The notes under the pieces were generated by a model. That model saw only the letters and a list, made by a program, of their open reading frames with translations. It ran no database searches and had not been told where the DNA came from. Of a DNA stretch of 64,000 bases, positions 48,915 to 59,636 are shown piece after piece. Made by a program: the position numbers and the translations under genes. Origin of the DNA: Rheinheimera pacifica (lineage in GTDB: Bacteria; Pseudomonadota; Gammaproteobacteria; Enterobacterales; Alteromonadaceae); contig NZ_FNXF01000007.1 in NCBI RefSeq assembly GCF_900108485.1, positions 1 to 64,000 of the forward strand, written 5' to 3'. Each line of letters opens with the position of its first letter. Position 1 is the first letter of the stretch.

Positions 48915-51107
48915 TTAATGATGGAAGCGCTTGGCTTCTACCACATCATCTATCTGGCTGATTTTGCTTAATAACTTATTCAGCGAGTCGAGATTATACA
49001 GCTCCATCGTCATATTAATTACCGCGGTTTGCGCTTTAATATCCGAGCTGCTGCTCATTTTGGTCACGTTGGCTTTTTCATTGGCCAAAATGCTGGTGAT
49101 ATCGCGTAGTAAGCCGTTGCGATCGTGCGCCACGATACGGATATCCACCTCATAGCCTGAGGCGTATTTATCGCCCCAGGTGGCATCTACCACCCGCTCT
49201 GGGTGGCTGTCCTGCAGGGTTTTAAACTGGTCGCAATCGTCGCGGTGAATAGCGATACCGCGGCCCTGCGTTATATAGCCGATAATGGCATCGCCCGGCA
49301 GCGGATGGCAACAACCGGCCATATGCGTCAGCAGGTTACCCACCCCCTGCACCACTACATCGCTTTTTGCTTTGGTAGAAGGCAACGGTTTGGTAATTAA
49401 GCGCGGATCAATTTCCGGTTCTTCTTTTACATACTGGCTTTGAATAAAGTGCACTACCTGGGTGACTTTAATTTCGCCACCGCCAATGCCTACCAACAGC
49501 TCGTCCATACTGTTGACGTTAAACCGGGTCAGTACTTTGGCCGGGTACTCCATCACAAGATTCAGCCGTGTTAGTTCGGTATCAAGCAGCTCTTTGCCGG
49601 CGGCAAGGTTTTTATCGCGGTCTTGCAGGCGAAACCAGTACTGCACTTTTGACCGGGCGCGGCTGGATTTTAAATAACCCAAATGCGGGTTTAACCAGTC
49701 GCGGCTGGGGTTAGGTTCACGGCCGGTAAGAATTTCTACCTGATCGCCGGTTTTCATCTGGTAGGTAAAAGGCACAATACGGCCGGACACCTTGGCACCA
49801 ATACAGCGGTGGCCTACATTAGAATGCACATAATAAGCAAAATCCAGCGGCGTGGAGCCCATCGGTAAATCGACAATATCGCCTTTGGGGGTAAAAACAT
49901 AGACGCGATCTTCAATCACCTGATTGCGCAGCTCTTCGGCTAAATCGCTGCTGTCGACCACATCTTCCTGCCATTGCAGTAATTTGCGCAGCCAGCCGAT
50001 TTTCTCATCATTGGCGCCATCTTTGGCGTTCACCGCGCCTTCTTTGTAGCGCCAGTGTGCCGCTACGCCAAGCTCTGAATCTTCGTGCATCTGCCGCGTA
50101 CGGATCTGTATTTCCACCGCCCGGCCCTGCGGCCCCAGCACTACGGTATGGATCGACTGATAGCCGTTTTGTTTTGGCGTGGCAATATAATCATCAAATT
50201 CTTTTGGCAAATGCCGCCAGCTGGTATGCACTATACCCAGCGCACCGTAGCAATCCTGCACTCTGTCAGTAACAATACGTACCGCGCGGATATCATATAG
50301 CTGGTCAAAGGCCAGCTGTTTTTTCTGCATCTTTTTCCAGATACTGAAAATGTGTTTGGGCCGGCCGTACACTTCTACAGCCAGATTGGCATCTGCCATT
50401 TTCTGCCGCACAGCAGCAACAAAATCCTGCATATACTGTTCGCGGTCAAGGCGCTTTTCTTCCAGCAAGCTGGCAATTTGTTTGTACAATTGCGGATGCA
50501 AATACCGAAACGCGAAATCTTCCAGCTCCCATTTGATCTGGCCGATCCCTAAACGGTTGGCCAGCGGGGCGAAAATCGCATTGGTTTCTTTGGCTGCCAG
50601 TACCCGGGTTTCTTCGTCGGCGTTTTTTACTTCACGCAGGTAACAAATTTGCGCCGCCAACTTAATGACTACCGCGCGTACATCTTCAACCATTGCCAGC
50701 AACATACGGCGCAGATTATCGGCTTGTTGCGGGTTAACACTCTGATTAGGCCCGGTAGGAATGCTACGGATAGCCTCCATCTGCTGCACTGCACGCAGCA
50801 TGGTTAATACATTAGACGGAAATGCCGGTTCCAGCTGTTCAAGGCTGACCAGCCCGGCCTCCAGTAACGGAAATAATAAAGCTGCCAGCAAAGAGTCGCT
50901 GTCCATGCGCAGCTCTGCCAGAATTTCTACCATCTCCCAGCCGGTGCGAACAGCCAGTATAGGTTCTACCAACTGATGCTGCTTCAGCCATTCGGCAGCT
51001 GTCATTAAGCTGCTGATTTTCTTCTCAGTCAGCCCTAGTGAGCATAACCATTCCAGCGTTTCACCACTGTTATAATCAGTGCTGTGCGACTGGCGAACCC
51101 TAACCAT
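48915..51107 (-). CDS. relA: GTP pyrophosphokinase RelA
   Basis: 730 residues (E. coli 744). The ribosome-linked (p)ppGpp synthetase of the stringent response. Order: degenerate HD domain (about 1-190), synthetase domain (FSIWKKMQKKQLAFDQLYDIRAVRIV), TGS (VYVFTPKGDIVDLPMGSTPLDFAYYVHSNVG), zinc-finger region (GCCHPLPGDAIIGY) and ACT (YEVDIRIVAHDRNGLLRDITSIL). AGAGGGAA precedes the start. It lies between rlmD and mazG as in E. coli. The stable-RNA and rpsB promoters here have GC-rich discriminators of the type that RelA controls. Confidence 0.97.
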   Translation of the reverse strand: MVRVRQSHSTDYNSGETLEWLCSLGLTEKKISSLMTAAEWLKQHQLVEPILAVRTGWEMVEILAELRMDSDSLLAALLFPLLEAGLVSLEQLEPAFPSNVLTMLRAVQQMEAIRSIPTGPNQSVNPQQADNLRRMLLAMVEDVRAVVIKLAAQICYLREVKNADEETRVLAAKETNAIFAPLANRLGIGQIKWELEDFAFRYLHPQLYKQIASLLEEKRLDREQYMQDFVAAVRQKMADANLAVEVYGRPKHIFSIWKKMQKKQLAFDQLYDIRAVRIVTDRVQDCYGALGIVHTSWRHLPKEFDDYIATPKQNGYQSIHTVVLGPQGRAVEIQIRTRQMHEDSELGVAAHWRYKEGAVNAKDGANDEKIGWLRKLLQWQEDVVDSSDLAEELRNQVIEDRVYVFTPKGDIVDLPMGSTPLDFAYYVHSNVGHRCIGAKVSGRIVPFTYQMKTGDQVEILTGREPNPSRDWLNPHLGYLKSSRARSKVQYWFRLQDRDKNLAAGKELLDTELTRLNLVMEYPAKVLTRFNVNSMDELLVGIGGGEIKVTQVVHFIQSQYVKEEPEIDPRLITKPLPSTKAKSDVVVQGVGNLLTHMAGCCHPLPGDAIIGYITQGRGIAIHRDDCDQFKTLQDSHPERVVDATWGDKYASGYEVDIRIVAHDRNGLLRDITSILANEKANVTKMSSSSDIKAQTAVINMTMELYNLDSLNKLLSKISQIDDVVEAKRFHH

Positions 51108-51127
51108 GTGCTGTTCCCTCTTTTTTA

Positions 51128-52450
51128 CTACCGGCTGAACAACGCCATTAATTCAAGATGGCTGGTATGCGCAAACATATCAACACCACCTATTTTATCC
51201 AGCTTGTAGCCGCCTTGCAGCAATACTCTGGCATCACGGGCGAAGGTGGCGGCATTGCACGACACGTACAATATCTGTGCCGGTTTTAGCTTTACTATCT
51301 GCTCTGTGGCACCCTGGGCACCGGCTCTGGCCGGATCCAGCAATACTTTGTTATACACAGGCCTGTTCCACTGCGCTTTTGGCCAGGCCAGGTGTAAATC
51401 GGCCTGGTACGCTTCTACGTTGCTAAGACCGTTTAACTTAGCATTGGTTGCCAGTTGTTGCACCATTTTGGCAACACCTTCTATTGCGCGCACTGTTTTG
51501 GCACGCTGCGCCAGTGCCAGAGTAAAATTACCAATACCGGAATATAAGTCCAGCACAGTGTCATTGGCAGAGATATTCAGCCAGTTCAGCGCTTGCGTTA
51601 CCATTTGCTGATTTAGTGCAGCATTTACCTGAATAAAATCATCCGGTGCAAATTGCAGGCTAAGCTGTTGCTCGGTCAACTGATATTGCGGCACCACAGG
51701 CTGCTGCCAATAGTTGAATGCCCCCGGCTCAGCTTCCCCCAGCCAAACGGCCTCTGGCCAGGCATTAATAAACAACTGTTGCTCGGCATCCGTAAGTGCC
51801 TTGATATGCCGCAGTATCACAAAAGCATTACCGCCAGCTTCAAGCACCTCGGCGTGAGTTATCGCAGTGGGATCTTTAAGCTGGCTCAACACCTGATTTA
51901 ATACTTTAAATACCGGCGCCAGCATTGGTGACAACACCATACAGTTATCTACTGCCACAATCTGCTTATCGGCACTTTGGCGAAAGCCTACGCTAAGACG
52001 GCGCTGTTTTTTGTCATACCAGATGCCAATGCGGGCGCGGCGGCGATAACCGCTGTCAGCTGCTGTTAACATAGGCTGCCACGGCAGATTAACCAAACCG
52101 GTTTGATGGCGAATAAGCTTATCAATACCCTGCTGTTTTAACTCGCGCTGATTGTTAATACTGATATGCTGCAACTGACACCCGCCACATTGCACCGCAA
52201 AACGGCATGGCGGCGTAATGCGTAGTGCTGAGGCCTGCAGTACTTTCACTGTACTGGCTTTAAGAAAACCGGCTTTATCTTCCAATACCCTGGCCTGTAC
52301 TTTTTCACCCGGTAGCGCAGCACTGACAAAAGCAATTTTTTGCTCATGCTTGCTGATGCCATGTACCTCATAATCGCTGTCATCTATGTGAAAGGTAAAG
52401 GTTTTGCCCAGTAAACTGGCTTTAGGTTTGGCTTTATATACGTTAAGCAT
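51128..52450 (-). CDS. rlmD: 23S rRNA (uracil(1939)-C(5))-methyltransferase RlmD
   Basis: 440 residues. It has an N-terminal TRAM domain. A 4Fe-4S cluster site has C82, C88 and C91 (PCRFAVQCGGCQLQH), with the fourth Cys near 172. The SAM domain has LDLYSGIGNFTLALAQ. The catalytic cysteine is in LYVSCNAATFARD near the end. It methylates U1939 of 23S rRNA. It is divergent from barA with an 81-base gap, the E. coli arrangement. Confidence 0.97.
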   Translation of the reverse strand: MLNVYKAKPKASLLGKTFTFHIDDSDYEVHGISKHEQKIAFVSAALPGEKVQARVLEDKAGFLKASTVKVLQASALRITPPCRFAVQCGGCQLQHISINNQRELKQQGIDKLIRHQTGLVNLPWQPMLTAADSGYRRRARIGIWYDKKQRRLSVGFRQSADKQIVAVDNCMVLSPMLAPVFKVLNQVLSQLKDPTAITHAEVLEAGGNAFVILRHIKALTDAEQQLFINAWPEAVWLGEAEPGAFNYWQQPVVPQYQLTEQQLSLQFAPDDFIQVNAALNQQMVTQALNWLNISANDTVLDLYSGIGNFTLALAQRAKTVRAIEGVAKMVQQLATNAKLNGLSNVEAYQADLHLAWPKAQWNRPVYNKVLLDPARAGAQGATEQIVKLKPAQILYVSCNAATFARDARVLLQGGYKLDKIGGVDMFAHTSHLELMALFSR

Positions 52451-52531
52451 GGGTTCTCTATCGGGTTATAGGCAAGCGCAACGTCTTATGTCATTATCGC
52501 AGCAAGAGTCTTTACTAAACAGCCTGCATAG

Positions 52532-55243
52532 ATGACGAAAATAGGTTTACGTTCCTGGTTACTGCTTTGCAGTTTGCTGCCAGCTGTACTGGTAAGTGTA
52601 TTCTGCGTCAGCTATTTTAGCTATGTTCGCTATCATGAGTTAGCACTTTCTTTAACAGACCGTGCCAGGCATATCGCCCTGCCACTGGCTATTAGCAGCC
52701 ATGACTTACTCAGCCGTGGCAACACCGCGGCATTACAACAATTACTGGACAACAGCCACAGGCTAAACTCCCCGCTGATTAGCAATATCAGCCTGATCAA
52801 CCGCGACAACGAACTGATTTTCAGCACCAATCCACAGCATTTTAGTAAGGACCAATTGCTGGCAGCACCAACCTTGCTTAACAACACTGATATGGTGATA
52901 TCTGATGGCAGCAGTTTATTGCTATACCAGCCTTTAGCCATAGGCACCCTGCCGGGGCAACCGCGTGATAGCGCTTATCTGCTGGTGCAGCTGCAGCAAT
53001 CTCAGTTGCAGTTACAACAACAGGCTGTACGCTTTAATGCTTTGCTGATGCTGCTGGCATGTCTGCTGCTGGCGGCTATACCGGTATTGTATTTACTGCG
53101 TTGTATTCACCGGCCCGTGCGTCAGTTACAGGCACATTTGCAACAACTGCTCAGTGGCAATACCGCGCCGCGTGGCATGGCTATGGTACAGGAGCTGGCC
53201 CAGCTGCAACAGGGTTTAAACCAGTTAGGTAATTTTCTGGCCAGCCAGGAACAGGATATGCAGCAGCAAATTGAGCAGGTTACCAGCGATTTGCAACAAA
53301 GTATGGAACAACTGGAAGTACAGAATATTCAGCTTGATTTTGCCAAACGCAAAGCACAGGAAGAAAACCGGCAAAAATCTGAGTTTTTAGCCAAAATGAG
53401 CCATGAACTACGTACGCCTCTAAACGGGGTTATTGGTTTTACCCGTCAGTTACTGAAAACCCAATTGTCCAGCAGCCAGCACGATTACCTGACCACTATC
53501 CAAAAGTCAGCCAATAGTTTACTGCATCTGGTCAATGACGTGCTGGACTTCTCCAAGCTGGAAGAAGGCCGTTTATCTGTTAATCCGGAGCCATTTTCAC
53601 TGCGTGATGTGCTGAACGACGCTACTGAATTACTGGCGGCCAATGCGTTCGATAAGCATCTGGAGCTGGTGCTGATGATTGAACCAGACTGCCCGGACGA
53701 TTTAATTGCAGATCCGGGACGTTTTGTACAGGTACTGATGAACATCGCAGGGAACGCTATTAAATTTACCGATCACGGCAGTATTGTGATTCGCGTGTCG
53801 GGTACCTTACTCAATGAAGACCAGCTTATTCTGCATTGCTCCGTGCAGGACACCGGGCGCGGCATCAGCACCGAGCAACAACAACTCTTGTTTCAGGGGT
53901 TTACCAGCAAAGATCCACGCAGCCACCAAAGCGGCTCAGGCCTGGGCCTGATGATCTCGCAGCGGTTGGTGCAGGCCATGGGCGGGAACCTGGGCTTTGA
54001 AAGCAAACAGGCCGAAGGCTCAACCTTCTGGTTTACCCTTAAATGCCAGCGCCATCATTTGTCGGTTGCCGACAGCCTGCCACTGGACGTACTGGACAAT
54101 AAACAACTGCTGTATTTCGAACCCCAGCAGCATTCACGTGAAGCCACGTTAAGCCTGCTACACCACTGGGGGTTGCAGGTTACCACCTGCGCTACCAAAG
54201 GCCAGCTGCAACAAGCACTGGCGCATCAGCAACATTATGATATCGGCCTGATTGGCCGCACTATTGCCATTAATCAGGTGAATCAGGTGCTGGACCTGAT
54301 CCAGCAGGTAAAACCCCAGTGCGATAATACTTATTTGCTGGTTAATACCCTGTCACCGCACCTGCGCGAAACGCTGCTTAGCTCAGGCGCAAATGCCTGT
54401 TTGTCTAAACCACCACATATCCGCAAGCTGGCGCTGACACTGGCCCAGCCTTATTTGCAGCAATACAGCACGGTATTACCGCAAACAAGACAGAAAAAGG
54501 TCAGCCTAAAAGTGCTTACCGTAGACGATAACGACGCCAACCTGAAGTTAATTAATACCCTGTTGGCTGAGCAGGTCGATCATATTGATTCTGCCCGCGA
54601 CGGAGCCGAAGCCTGGCACAAAGCCACCCAGCATGCCTACGATATTATTTTTATGGATATTAATATGCCGGTAATGGATGGCGTAACTGCCTGCCAGCGC
54701 ATCCGGCAAAGCTCGCTGAACGAACATACACCAGTAATTGCCGTGACAGCACAGGCCGCTGATGGCGAACGTGACCGCTTACTAACACTGGGTTTTGACG
54801 AATTTTTAAGTAAACCGCTGGATGAAACCATGCTGCACTGCAGCTTGCAGGAGTTTTGCCCGGCCAGCCGTTTACTACACACCACACCGGCTTGGCCTGA
54901 CAGCAAACTGATACACTGGCCCACCGCTATAGAACGGGCAGCAGGCAAGCACGACTTAATGAAAGAGATGTTGCAAATGCTGATAGCCAGCATTACGCCA
55001 ACCCGCAACGCACTGCAGCAGGCACTGACGATACATGATGAAAACCAGGTATTGCAACAGGTACATAAACTGCATGGTGCATGCTGCTATACCGGCGTGC
55101 CACGACTAAAAAACCTGGCTGAGCTGCTGGAAACCCAGCTAAAGCAAGGTAAAAGCCTGGCTGAACTGGAACCCGAGTTGCTTGAACTGGATGACGTACT
55201 ACAGGCGCTGTGGCAGGAAAGCCAGCAATGGCCTGACTGGTAA
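52532..55243 (+). CDS. barA: Hybrid sensor histidine kinase BarA
   Basis: The membrane kinase of the BarA-UvrY/GacA pathway that controls Csr small RNAs, 903 residues. Two membrane helices lie at about 9-32 and 168-189, flanking a periplasmic sensor. A HAMP-like linker and coiled coil (about 190-285) follow. HisKA has the phospho-histidine H291 in FLAKMSHELRTPLNGV. The ATPase has GLGLMISQRLVQAMGG. A degenerate receiver comes next, then a full receiver (VLTVDDNDAN; phospho-Asp D709 in FMDINMPVMDG). The Hpt domain carries H845 in VHKLHGACC. There is no strong ribosome site at ATG 52532. No uvrY lies in the window. Confidence 0.93.
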   Translation: MTKIGLRSWLLLCSLLPAVLVSVFCVSYFSYVRYHELALSLTDRARHIALPLAISSHDLLSRGNTAALQQLLDNSHRLNSPLISNISLINRDNELIFSTNPQHFSKDQLLAAPTLLNNTDMVISDGSSLLLYQPLAIGTLPGQPRDSAYLLVQLQQSQLQLQQQAVRFNALLMLLACLLLAAIPVLYLLRCIHRPVRQLQAHLQQLLSGNTAPRGMAMVQELAQLQQGLNQLGNFLASQEQDMQQQIEQVTSDLQQSMEQLEVQNIQLDFAKRKAQEENRQKSEFLAKMSHELRTPLNGVIGFTRQLLKTQLSSSQHDYLTTIQKSANSLLHLVNDVLDFSKLEEGRLSVNPEPFSLRDVLNDATELLAANAFDKHLELVLMIEPDCPDDLIADPGRFVQVLMNIAGNAIKFTDHGSIVIRVSGTLLNEDQLILHCSVQDTGRGISTEQQQLLFQGFTSKDPRSHQSGSGLGLMISQRLVQAMGGNLGFESKQAEGSTFWFTLKCQRHHLSVADSLPLDVLDNKQLLYFEPQQHSREATLSLLHHWGLQVTTCATKGQLQQALAHQQHYDIGLIGRTIAINQVNQVLDLIQQVKPQCDNTYLLVNTLSPHLRETLLSSGANACLSKPPHIRKLALTLAQPYLQQYSTVLPQTRQKKVSLKVLTVDDNDANLKLINTLLAEQVDHIDSARDGAEAWHKATQHAYDIIFMDINMPVMDGVTACQRIRQSSLNEHTPVIAVTAQAADGERDRLLTLGFDEFLSKPLDETMLHCSLQEFCPASRLLHTTPAWPDSKLIHWPTAIERAAGKHDLMKEMLQMLIASITPTRNALQQALTIHDENQVLQQVHKLHGACCYTGVPRLKNLAELLETQLKQGKSLAELEPELLELDDVLQALWQESQQWPDW

Positions 55244-55248
55244 TAGCG

Positions 55249-55644
55249 CTATTGCCGCTCCAGAATAACGGTTGCCGCGGCATAGGCCTGCTCATCGGTA
55301 ATAGATAACCAGATATGGCTGACACCCATAGTGGCAGCCAGTTCGCTGGCATAACCTGTTAATGCCAGTTTAGGTGCACCATCGGCATTATTGCTGATAC
55401 TGATATGCTGAAACGACACTCCGCGGCCAATACCGGTACCCAGCGCTTTGGCGGCAGCTTCTTTGGCGGCAAAGCGCTTGGCAAAATAACGCGCAGCATT
55501 GGCCGGATGGTTATCCGCCAACCCGGCATAAATAGCCTGCTCGTCTGTTGTCAGTACCCGCTTTACCAGTGCCGGGCTGCGGGCCAGGCTTTGCTCGATA
55601 CGGGCAATTTCAACTATATCAGTACCCAGGCCAACAATTGCCAT
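55249..55644 (-). CDS. acpS: Holo-[acyl-carrier-protein] synthase
   Basis: A 131-residue phosphopantetheinyl transferase that activates ACP with CoA. GLGTDIVEIARIEQ (metal-binding Asp) and RYFAKRFAAKEAAAKALGTGIG (KEA motif) are present, with WLSITDEQAYAAA near the end. It starts directly at the pdxJ stop codon with no gap, and its stop is 5 bases from the convergent barA stop. Confidence 0.97.
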   Translation of the reverse strand: MAIVGLGTDIVEIARIEQSLARSPALVKRVLTTDEQAIYAGLADNHPANAARYFAKRFAAKEAAAKALGTGIGRGVSFQHISISNNADGAPKLALTGYASELAATMGVSHIWLSITDEQAYAAATVILERQ

Positions 55645-56379
55645 TTAGCGGCGGGCCTCAACCATTAAACGTTTCATTTCGCGCACCGCAGCATCCAGGC
55701 CACTGAACACTGCACGGGCCACAATGGCATGGCCAATGTTCAGCTCATGCATTTGCGGTATCGCCGCAATAGGCTGTACGTTATGGTAATGCAAACCATG
55801 GCCGGCATTAACAATTAAACCTAAAGATGAAGCAAACTCAGCCGCTTCACGAATACGCGCAAGCTCTGCAGCCTGCACTGCGGCATCTTTGGTTTCTGCA
55901 TATTTGCCGGTATGAATTTCAATATAAGGCGCACCTGCTTTGGCGGCAGCTTCAATCTGACGATGATCAGCATCAATAAACAATGACACCAGAATATCCT
56001 GCTGATGCATCCGGCTAACCGCTTCAGTAATACGGCCTAACTGGCCCGCTACTTCAAGCCCGCCTTCAGTAGTCAACTCCTGGCGCTTTTCCGGCACAAA
56101 ACAGGCAAAGTGAGGCTTAAGTTCAGTAGCGATAGCTAACATTTCCTCGGTCACCGCCATTTCAAAATTCAGCCGGGTGGCAATGGTTTGGCGCAGTACA
56201 AACACATCGCGGTCAATAATATGCCGCCGATCTTCGCGCAGGTGCACAGTAATGCCATCGGCACCGGCCTGCTCTGCCATTAAGGCGGCATGCACCGGCT
56301 CCGGGTAATAGGTGCCACGGGCCTGACGCAACGTGGCTACGTGGTCAATATTTACACCAAGAAAAACAGGGTTATGCAT
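55645..56379 (-). CDS. pdxJ: Pyridoxine 5'-phosphate synthase
   Basis: A 244-residue TIM-barrel enzyme that joins 1-deoxyxylulose 5-phosphate and aminoacetone phosphate to pyridoxine phosphate. It has [64 protein letters not shown] and [14 protein letters not shown]. The recO-pdxJ-acpS order is conserved. Confidence 0.98.
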   Translation of the reverse strand: MHNPVFLGVNIDHVATLRQARGTYYPEPVHAALMAEQAGADGITVHLREDRRHIIDRDVFVLRQTIATRLNFEMAVTEEMLAIATELKPHFACFVPEKRQELTTEGGLEVAGQLGRITEAVSRMHQQDILVSLFIDADHRQIEAAAKAGAPYIEIHTGKYAETKDAAVQAAELARIREAAEFASSLGLIVNAGHGLHYHNVQPIAAIPQMHELNIGHAIVARAVFSGLDAAVREMKRLMVEARR

Positions 56380-56408
56380 AGCAGACTCCGGACGATAAAA
56401 ATAAAAAA

Positions 56409-57092
56409 TTAGCCGCCTTCAAACAGCGCTCTGCTGGCCAGCGGTTTACTGCCAAGCAAAGGTGCCAGAATTTGCCGGCTTAACTGTTTGGCACAGCGCC
56501 GGGTATCAGCGCTTTGCCACTGGCCATTGCCAATATTTAATAAATGCTGTGCTTTAAAGCCATTTGCCGCCACCACAAAACCTTGCTCATGTTGCCACTG
56601 ATAACACAAAGCTGCCTCCAGTGGATTGCCATCCGCATCTTGCTGCCAGTCTATCGGCTGGCCAAGCTCAGTTAGCAGCGCAAATTCAAATTCACGTAAA
56701 CAGGGTTCAAGCTCGGCGCTGCCCTGCTGCACCAGCATAAGCTGTTGCAGGCTGTGCTGATAAACATTAAACAGTTGCTCAGCCGCCAGGTTATCCGGCC
56801 ACAAACGGCATACCAGTTCATTGAGGTAAATGCCGCTGTATAGCACCTTGCCGCTAAATAAAAAAGCGGCAGCGGCTTCATCTATGCTTTTTACCGTTTT
56901 TAGCTCAGTGCGGCCGCTAAGCTGCAACATAAACTGTTGAAACGGCTGTAATGCCAGGCGCTGCTTACCTTGTCGTTTACGTACCACTGCAGAAACACGG
57001 CCTTGCTCTGGCAGCAACAACTGCAAAATCAGCTTGTCTTCACCAAACTGGCGGCTGTGCAAAATAAAAGCAGGCCAAAGCTCAGCGTGCAT
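56409..57092 (-). CDS. recO: DNA repair protein RecO
   Basis: A 227-residue recombination mediator that loads RecA onto SSB-coated DNA with RecR. It has an N-terminal OB fold ([30 protein letters not shown] region) and then a helical domain ([44 protein letters not shown]). No zinc-finger cysteines are visible, as in E. coli. It lies 6 bases after era. Confidence 0.92.
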   Translation of the reverse strand: MHAELWPAFILHSRQFGEDKLILQLLLPEQGRVSAVVRKRQGKQRLALQPFQQFMLQLSGRTELKTVKSIDEAAAAFLFSGKVLYSGIYLNELVCRLWPDNLAAEQLFNVYQHSLQQLMLVQQGSAELEPCLREFEFALLTELGQPIDWQQDADGNPLEAALCYQWQHEQGFVVAANGFKAQHLLNIGNGQWQSADTRRCAKQLSRQILAPLLGSKPLASRALFEGG

Positions 57093-57098
57093 AACGCT

Positions 57099-58007
57099 TT
57101 AATCTTCGCCGTAACCCAGGCTACGCAAGGCCCGCTCATCATCAGCCCAGCCAGATTTCACTTTAACCCATACCTGTAAAAATACCGGCTGCTCCAGCAT
57201 GGCAGCCATATCGATACGGGCCTCAGTGGCAATGGTTTTTATCCGTTCGCCTTTATTACCAATAACCATACGCTTTTGGCTTTCGCGCTCTACCAGCACC
57301 AACGCCGCTATGTGATAGTGCTTTTCTTCCCACTTAAAGCGCTCAATTTCTACTGTCACCGAGTAAGGTAACTCGTCGCCTAAGAAGCGCATCAGTTTTT
57401 CCCGCACAATTTCTGCTGCCATAAACCGCATAGAGCGGTCAGTAACATAATCATCCGGGAAGAAAAATTCACATGGCGGTAAATGCTGTTGTACCACGGC
57501 CCGTAGCGCCTCAACGTTGTCGCCGGTTTCTGCCGACAGTGGCACTACGTCAACAAAGTTCAGTTGCGCGCCCAGCCATTGTAAATGTGGCAACAGGGTG
57601 TCTTTATCGCGGTACAAATCAACTTTATTTACTACCAGGATCACCGGCTTTTTCGACGCAATCAGCCGGTTTAACACCATCTGATCATCGTCGGTCCAGC
57701 GGGTGCCTTCCACCACAAACAGCACAAACTCCACATCCAAAATAGAGCTGGCGGCGGCCTTGTTCATCAGCCGGTTAATAGCGCGTTTCTCTTCGCTGTG
57801 CAGGCCCGGGGTGTCTACATACACCGTCTGGTAATTGTCACGGGTATCAATACCCACAATACGATGGCGGGTGGTTTGTGGCTTTTTTGAGGTAATACTT
57901 ACTTTTTGCCCTACCAGCTTGTTTAGTAATGTCGATTTACCCACATTAGGCCGGCCCACAATCGCCACCAAAGCAGCATAGGTTGGCGTTTGAGTGTTAT
58001 CTGTCAT
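57099..58007 (-). CDS. era: GTPase Era
   Basis: A 302-residue GTPase for 16S rRNA maturation and 30S assembly. G1 [17 protein letters not shown]2 [10 protein letters not shown]3 [17 protein letters not shown]4 [10 protein letters not shown], and a C-terminal KH domain ([19 protein letters not shown]). It overlaps rnc by 11 bases, showing coupling, and is the standard neighbour. Confidence 0.98.
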   Translation of the reverse strand: MTDNTQTPTYAALVAIVGRPNVGKSTLLNKLVGQKVSITSKKPQTTRHRIVGIDTRDNYQTVYVDTPGLHSEEKRAINRLMNKAAASSILDVEFVLFVVEGTRWTDDDQMVLNRLIASKKPVILVVNKVDLYRDKDTLLPHLQWLGAQLNFVDVVPLSAETGDNVEALRAVVQQHLPPCEFFFPDDYVTDRSMRFMAAEIVREKLMRFLGDELPYSVTVEIERFKWEEKHYHIAALVLVERESQKRMVIGNKGERIKTIATEARIDMAAMLEQPVFLQVWVKVKSGWADDERALRSLGYGED

Positions 58008-58671
58008 GCTTGATTTTTTCCAGCGCCATATGAGCGGCGTCTTGCTCTGCCTTACGGCGTGAACTGCCGGTAGCGGTAAAAGGTGCCATGCCGGCTATGG
58101 TGCAGCGCACGGTAAAGGTTTGCTGATGCGCTTCGCCAGCGGTTGCTATTACATCGTATAGCGGTAACGCTAAGCGTAGCCCTTGCAGGTATTCCTGCAA
58201 CAGAGTTTTAGAGTCTTTCTGCTCACCTGGTGTAATAGTGTCAAGCCGCGAACCAAACCACAGCAGAATGCGCTCTTTGCAGGCAGCCATACCGGCATCG
58301 AGGTAAATAGCGCCCAAAATAGCTTCAACGGTGTCTGCTAAAATAGATTCGCGGCGAAAACCACCACTTTTAAGCTCACCCGGCCCAAGCCGCAAATGGT
58401 CTGATAACCGCAGCTCCTGCGCAATTTCAGCCAGCGTGACGCCCTTGACCAGCGCGGCGCGCATGCGGGTCAAATCGCCTTCGCGTGCTTTGGGGAAGTT
58501 ATCGTATAAGGTTTCGGCAATCACTAAGCTTAGTATTGCGTCACCAAGAAACTCCAGCCGTTCATTGTGCTGGCCTTTGCAGCTGCGGTGGGTTAATGCT
58601 TGTTCCAGCAGCGCCGGTTGTTGAAACTGATAGCCCAAACGGGCCATCAGCGGTGTTAACGATTTTTGCAT
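57997..58671 (-). CDS. rnc: Ribonuclease III
   Basis: A 224-residue double-strand RNA endonuclease for rRNA and mRNA processing. The catalytic signature is [21 protein letters not shown], with [13 protein letters not shown] (catalytic Asp and Glu). The C-terminal dsRNA-binding domain (TLLQEYLQG… [10 protein letters not shown]…[16 protein letters not shown]) is complete. The mRNA for this region may be cut by its own product, as in E. coli, but I cannot identify the site. Confidence 0.98.
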   Translation of the reverse strand: MQKSLTPLMARLGYQFQQPALLEQALTHRSCKGQHNERLEFLGDAILSLVIAETLYDNFPKAREGDLTRMRAALVKGVTLAEIAQELRLSDHLRLGPGELKSGGFRRESILADTVEAILGAIYLDAGMAACKERILLWFGSRLDTITPGEQKDSKTLLQEYLQGLRLALPLYDVIATAGEAHQQTFTVRCTIAGMAPFTATGSSRRKAEQDAAHMALEKIKHDR

Positions 58672-58699
58672 GCTTGTCTCTTAGTGCTACCTGTACGGC

Positions 58700-59623
58700 T
58701 TAGTGAATAGGCCCAAGCCGGTCAAAACGCACACCCGTTGGCACCCAACCCGGTAACCAGCTGTTGGGGTCTTCATTAAATTCAAAACTCATCCAGATAA
58801 ATACCGCTTTGCCTACCATGTTATGCTCTGGTACAAAGCCCCAAAAACGGCCGTCACGGCTGTTATCGCGGTTATCTCCCAGCACAAAATAATGGCCTTC
58901 CGGTACTACGAATTCGTCAATTGCGGTGCCGCGCTGTTTAAAGAAAAACTCGGTATGCTCGCGCCGTGCCGGTGTTTGCAGAATATCGTGCGTGACTTTG
59001 CCAAGCTGTTCGGTGTAACGGCGTTGCGGGCTTTGATCATGGTAAAACTCACCCTCATTTTTCAGGTTCAGCTCTACCATTTCCAGCTTGCCACAATCGG
59101 CCTGCTCTGCACCGGTACAGGCTTTTTCAATAAACAGTTGTTTATTGCGATAAATAACTCTGTCGCCCGGCACGCCAATAACCCGTTTAATATAGTCTAT
59201 GGTGGGTTGCTCGGGGTATTTAAACACCGCCACATCGCCACGCTGAGGCTTATTATTGCTGTATAACGTTTTGCGCCATACCGGGTCTTTTACATCGTAA
59301 GAGAATTTCTCTACCAGAATAAAGTCACCTACCAGCAAGGTTGGCATCATCGAGCCTGACGGGATCTGAAACGGCTCATAAATAAAAGAGCGGAAAATAG
59401 TGATCAGGGCAATAACAGGAAAAATAGATTTTGCTGTTTCTACCAGTTGCGGCTCTTTGAGTAGCTCTTCACCGGCTTCAAGCGGCAACTCACCGCCAGC
59501 TGCGGTTTGAGCGTTAACCAGTTTTTGCTGACGCTTTGGCGCCAGCACCAAAGCATCCAGTAACCAGATTAAACCACTGGCCAGTGTCAATAACACCAGG
59601 AAGATTGCAAAATAACCTGCCAT
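58700..59623 (-). CDS. lepB: Signal peptidase I
   Basis: A 307-residue inner-membrane serine protease that removes signal peptides. It has a first membrane helix at about 3-25 and a second at about 67-80, then the catalytic Ser91 in QIPSGSMMPTLLVGD and Lys146 in YIKRVIGVPGDR. GDNRDNSRDGRFWGFVP is also present. Ser91 and Lys146 are at the same numbering as E. coli. It follows lepA by 13 bases. Confidence 0.98.
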   Translation of the reverse strand: MAGYFAIFLVLLTLASGLIWLLDALVLAPKRQQKLVNAQTAAGGELPLEAGEELLKEPQLVETAKSIFPVIALITIFRSFIYEPFQIPSGSMMPTLLVGDFILVEKFSYDVKDPVWRKTLYSNNKPQRGDVAVFKYPEQPTIDYIKRVIGVPGDRVIYRNKQLFIEKACTGAEQADCGKLEMVELNLKNEGEFYHDQSPQRRYTEQLGKVTHDILQTPARREHTEFFFKQRGTAIDEFVVPEGHYFVLGDNRDNSRDGRFWGFVPEHNMVGKAVFIWMSFEFNEDPNSWLPGWVPTGVRFDRLGPIH

Positions 59624-59636
59624 GTAAATCCCTTAT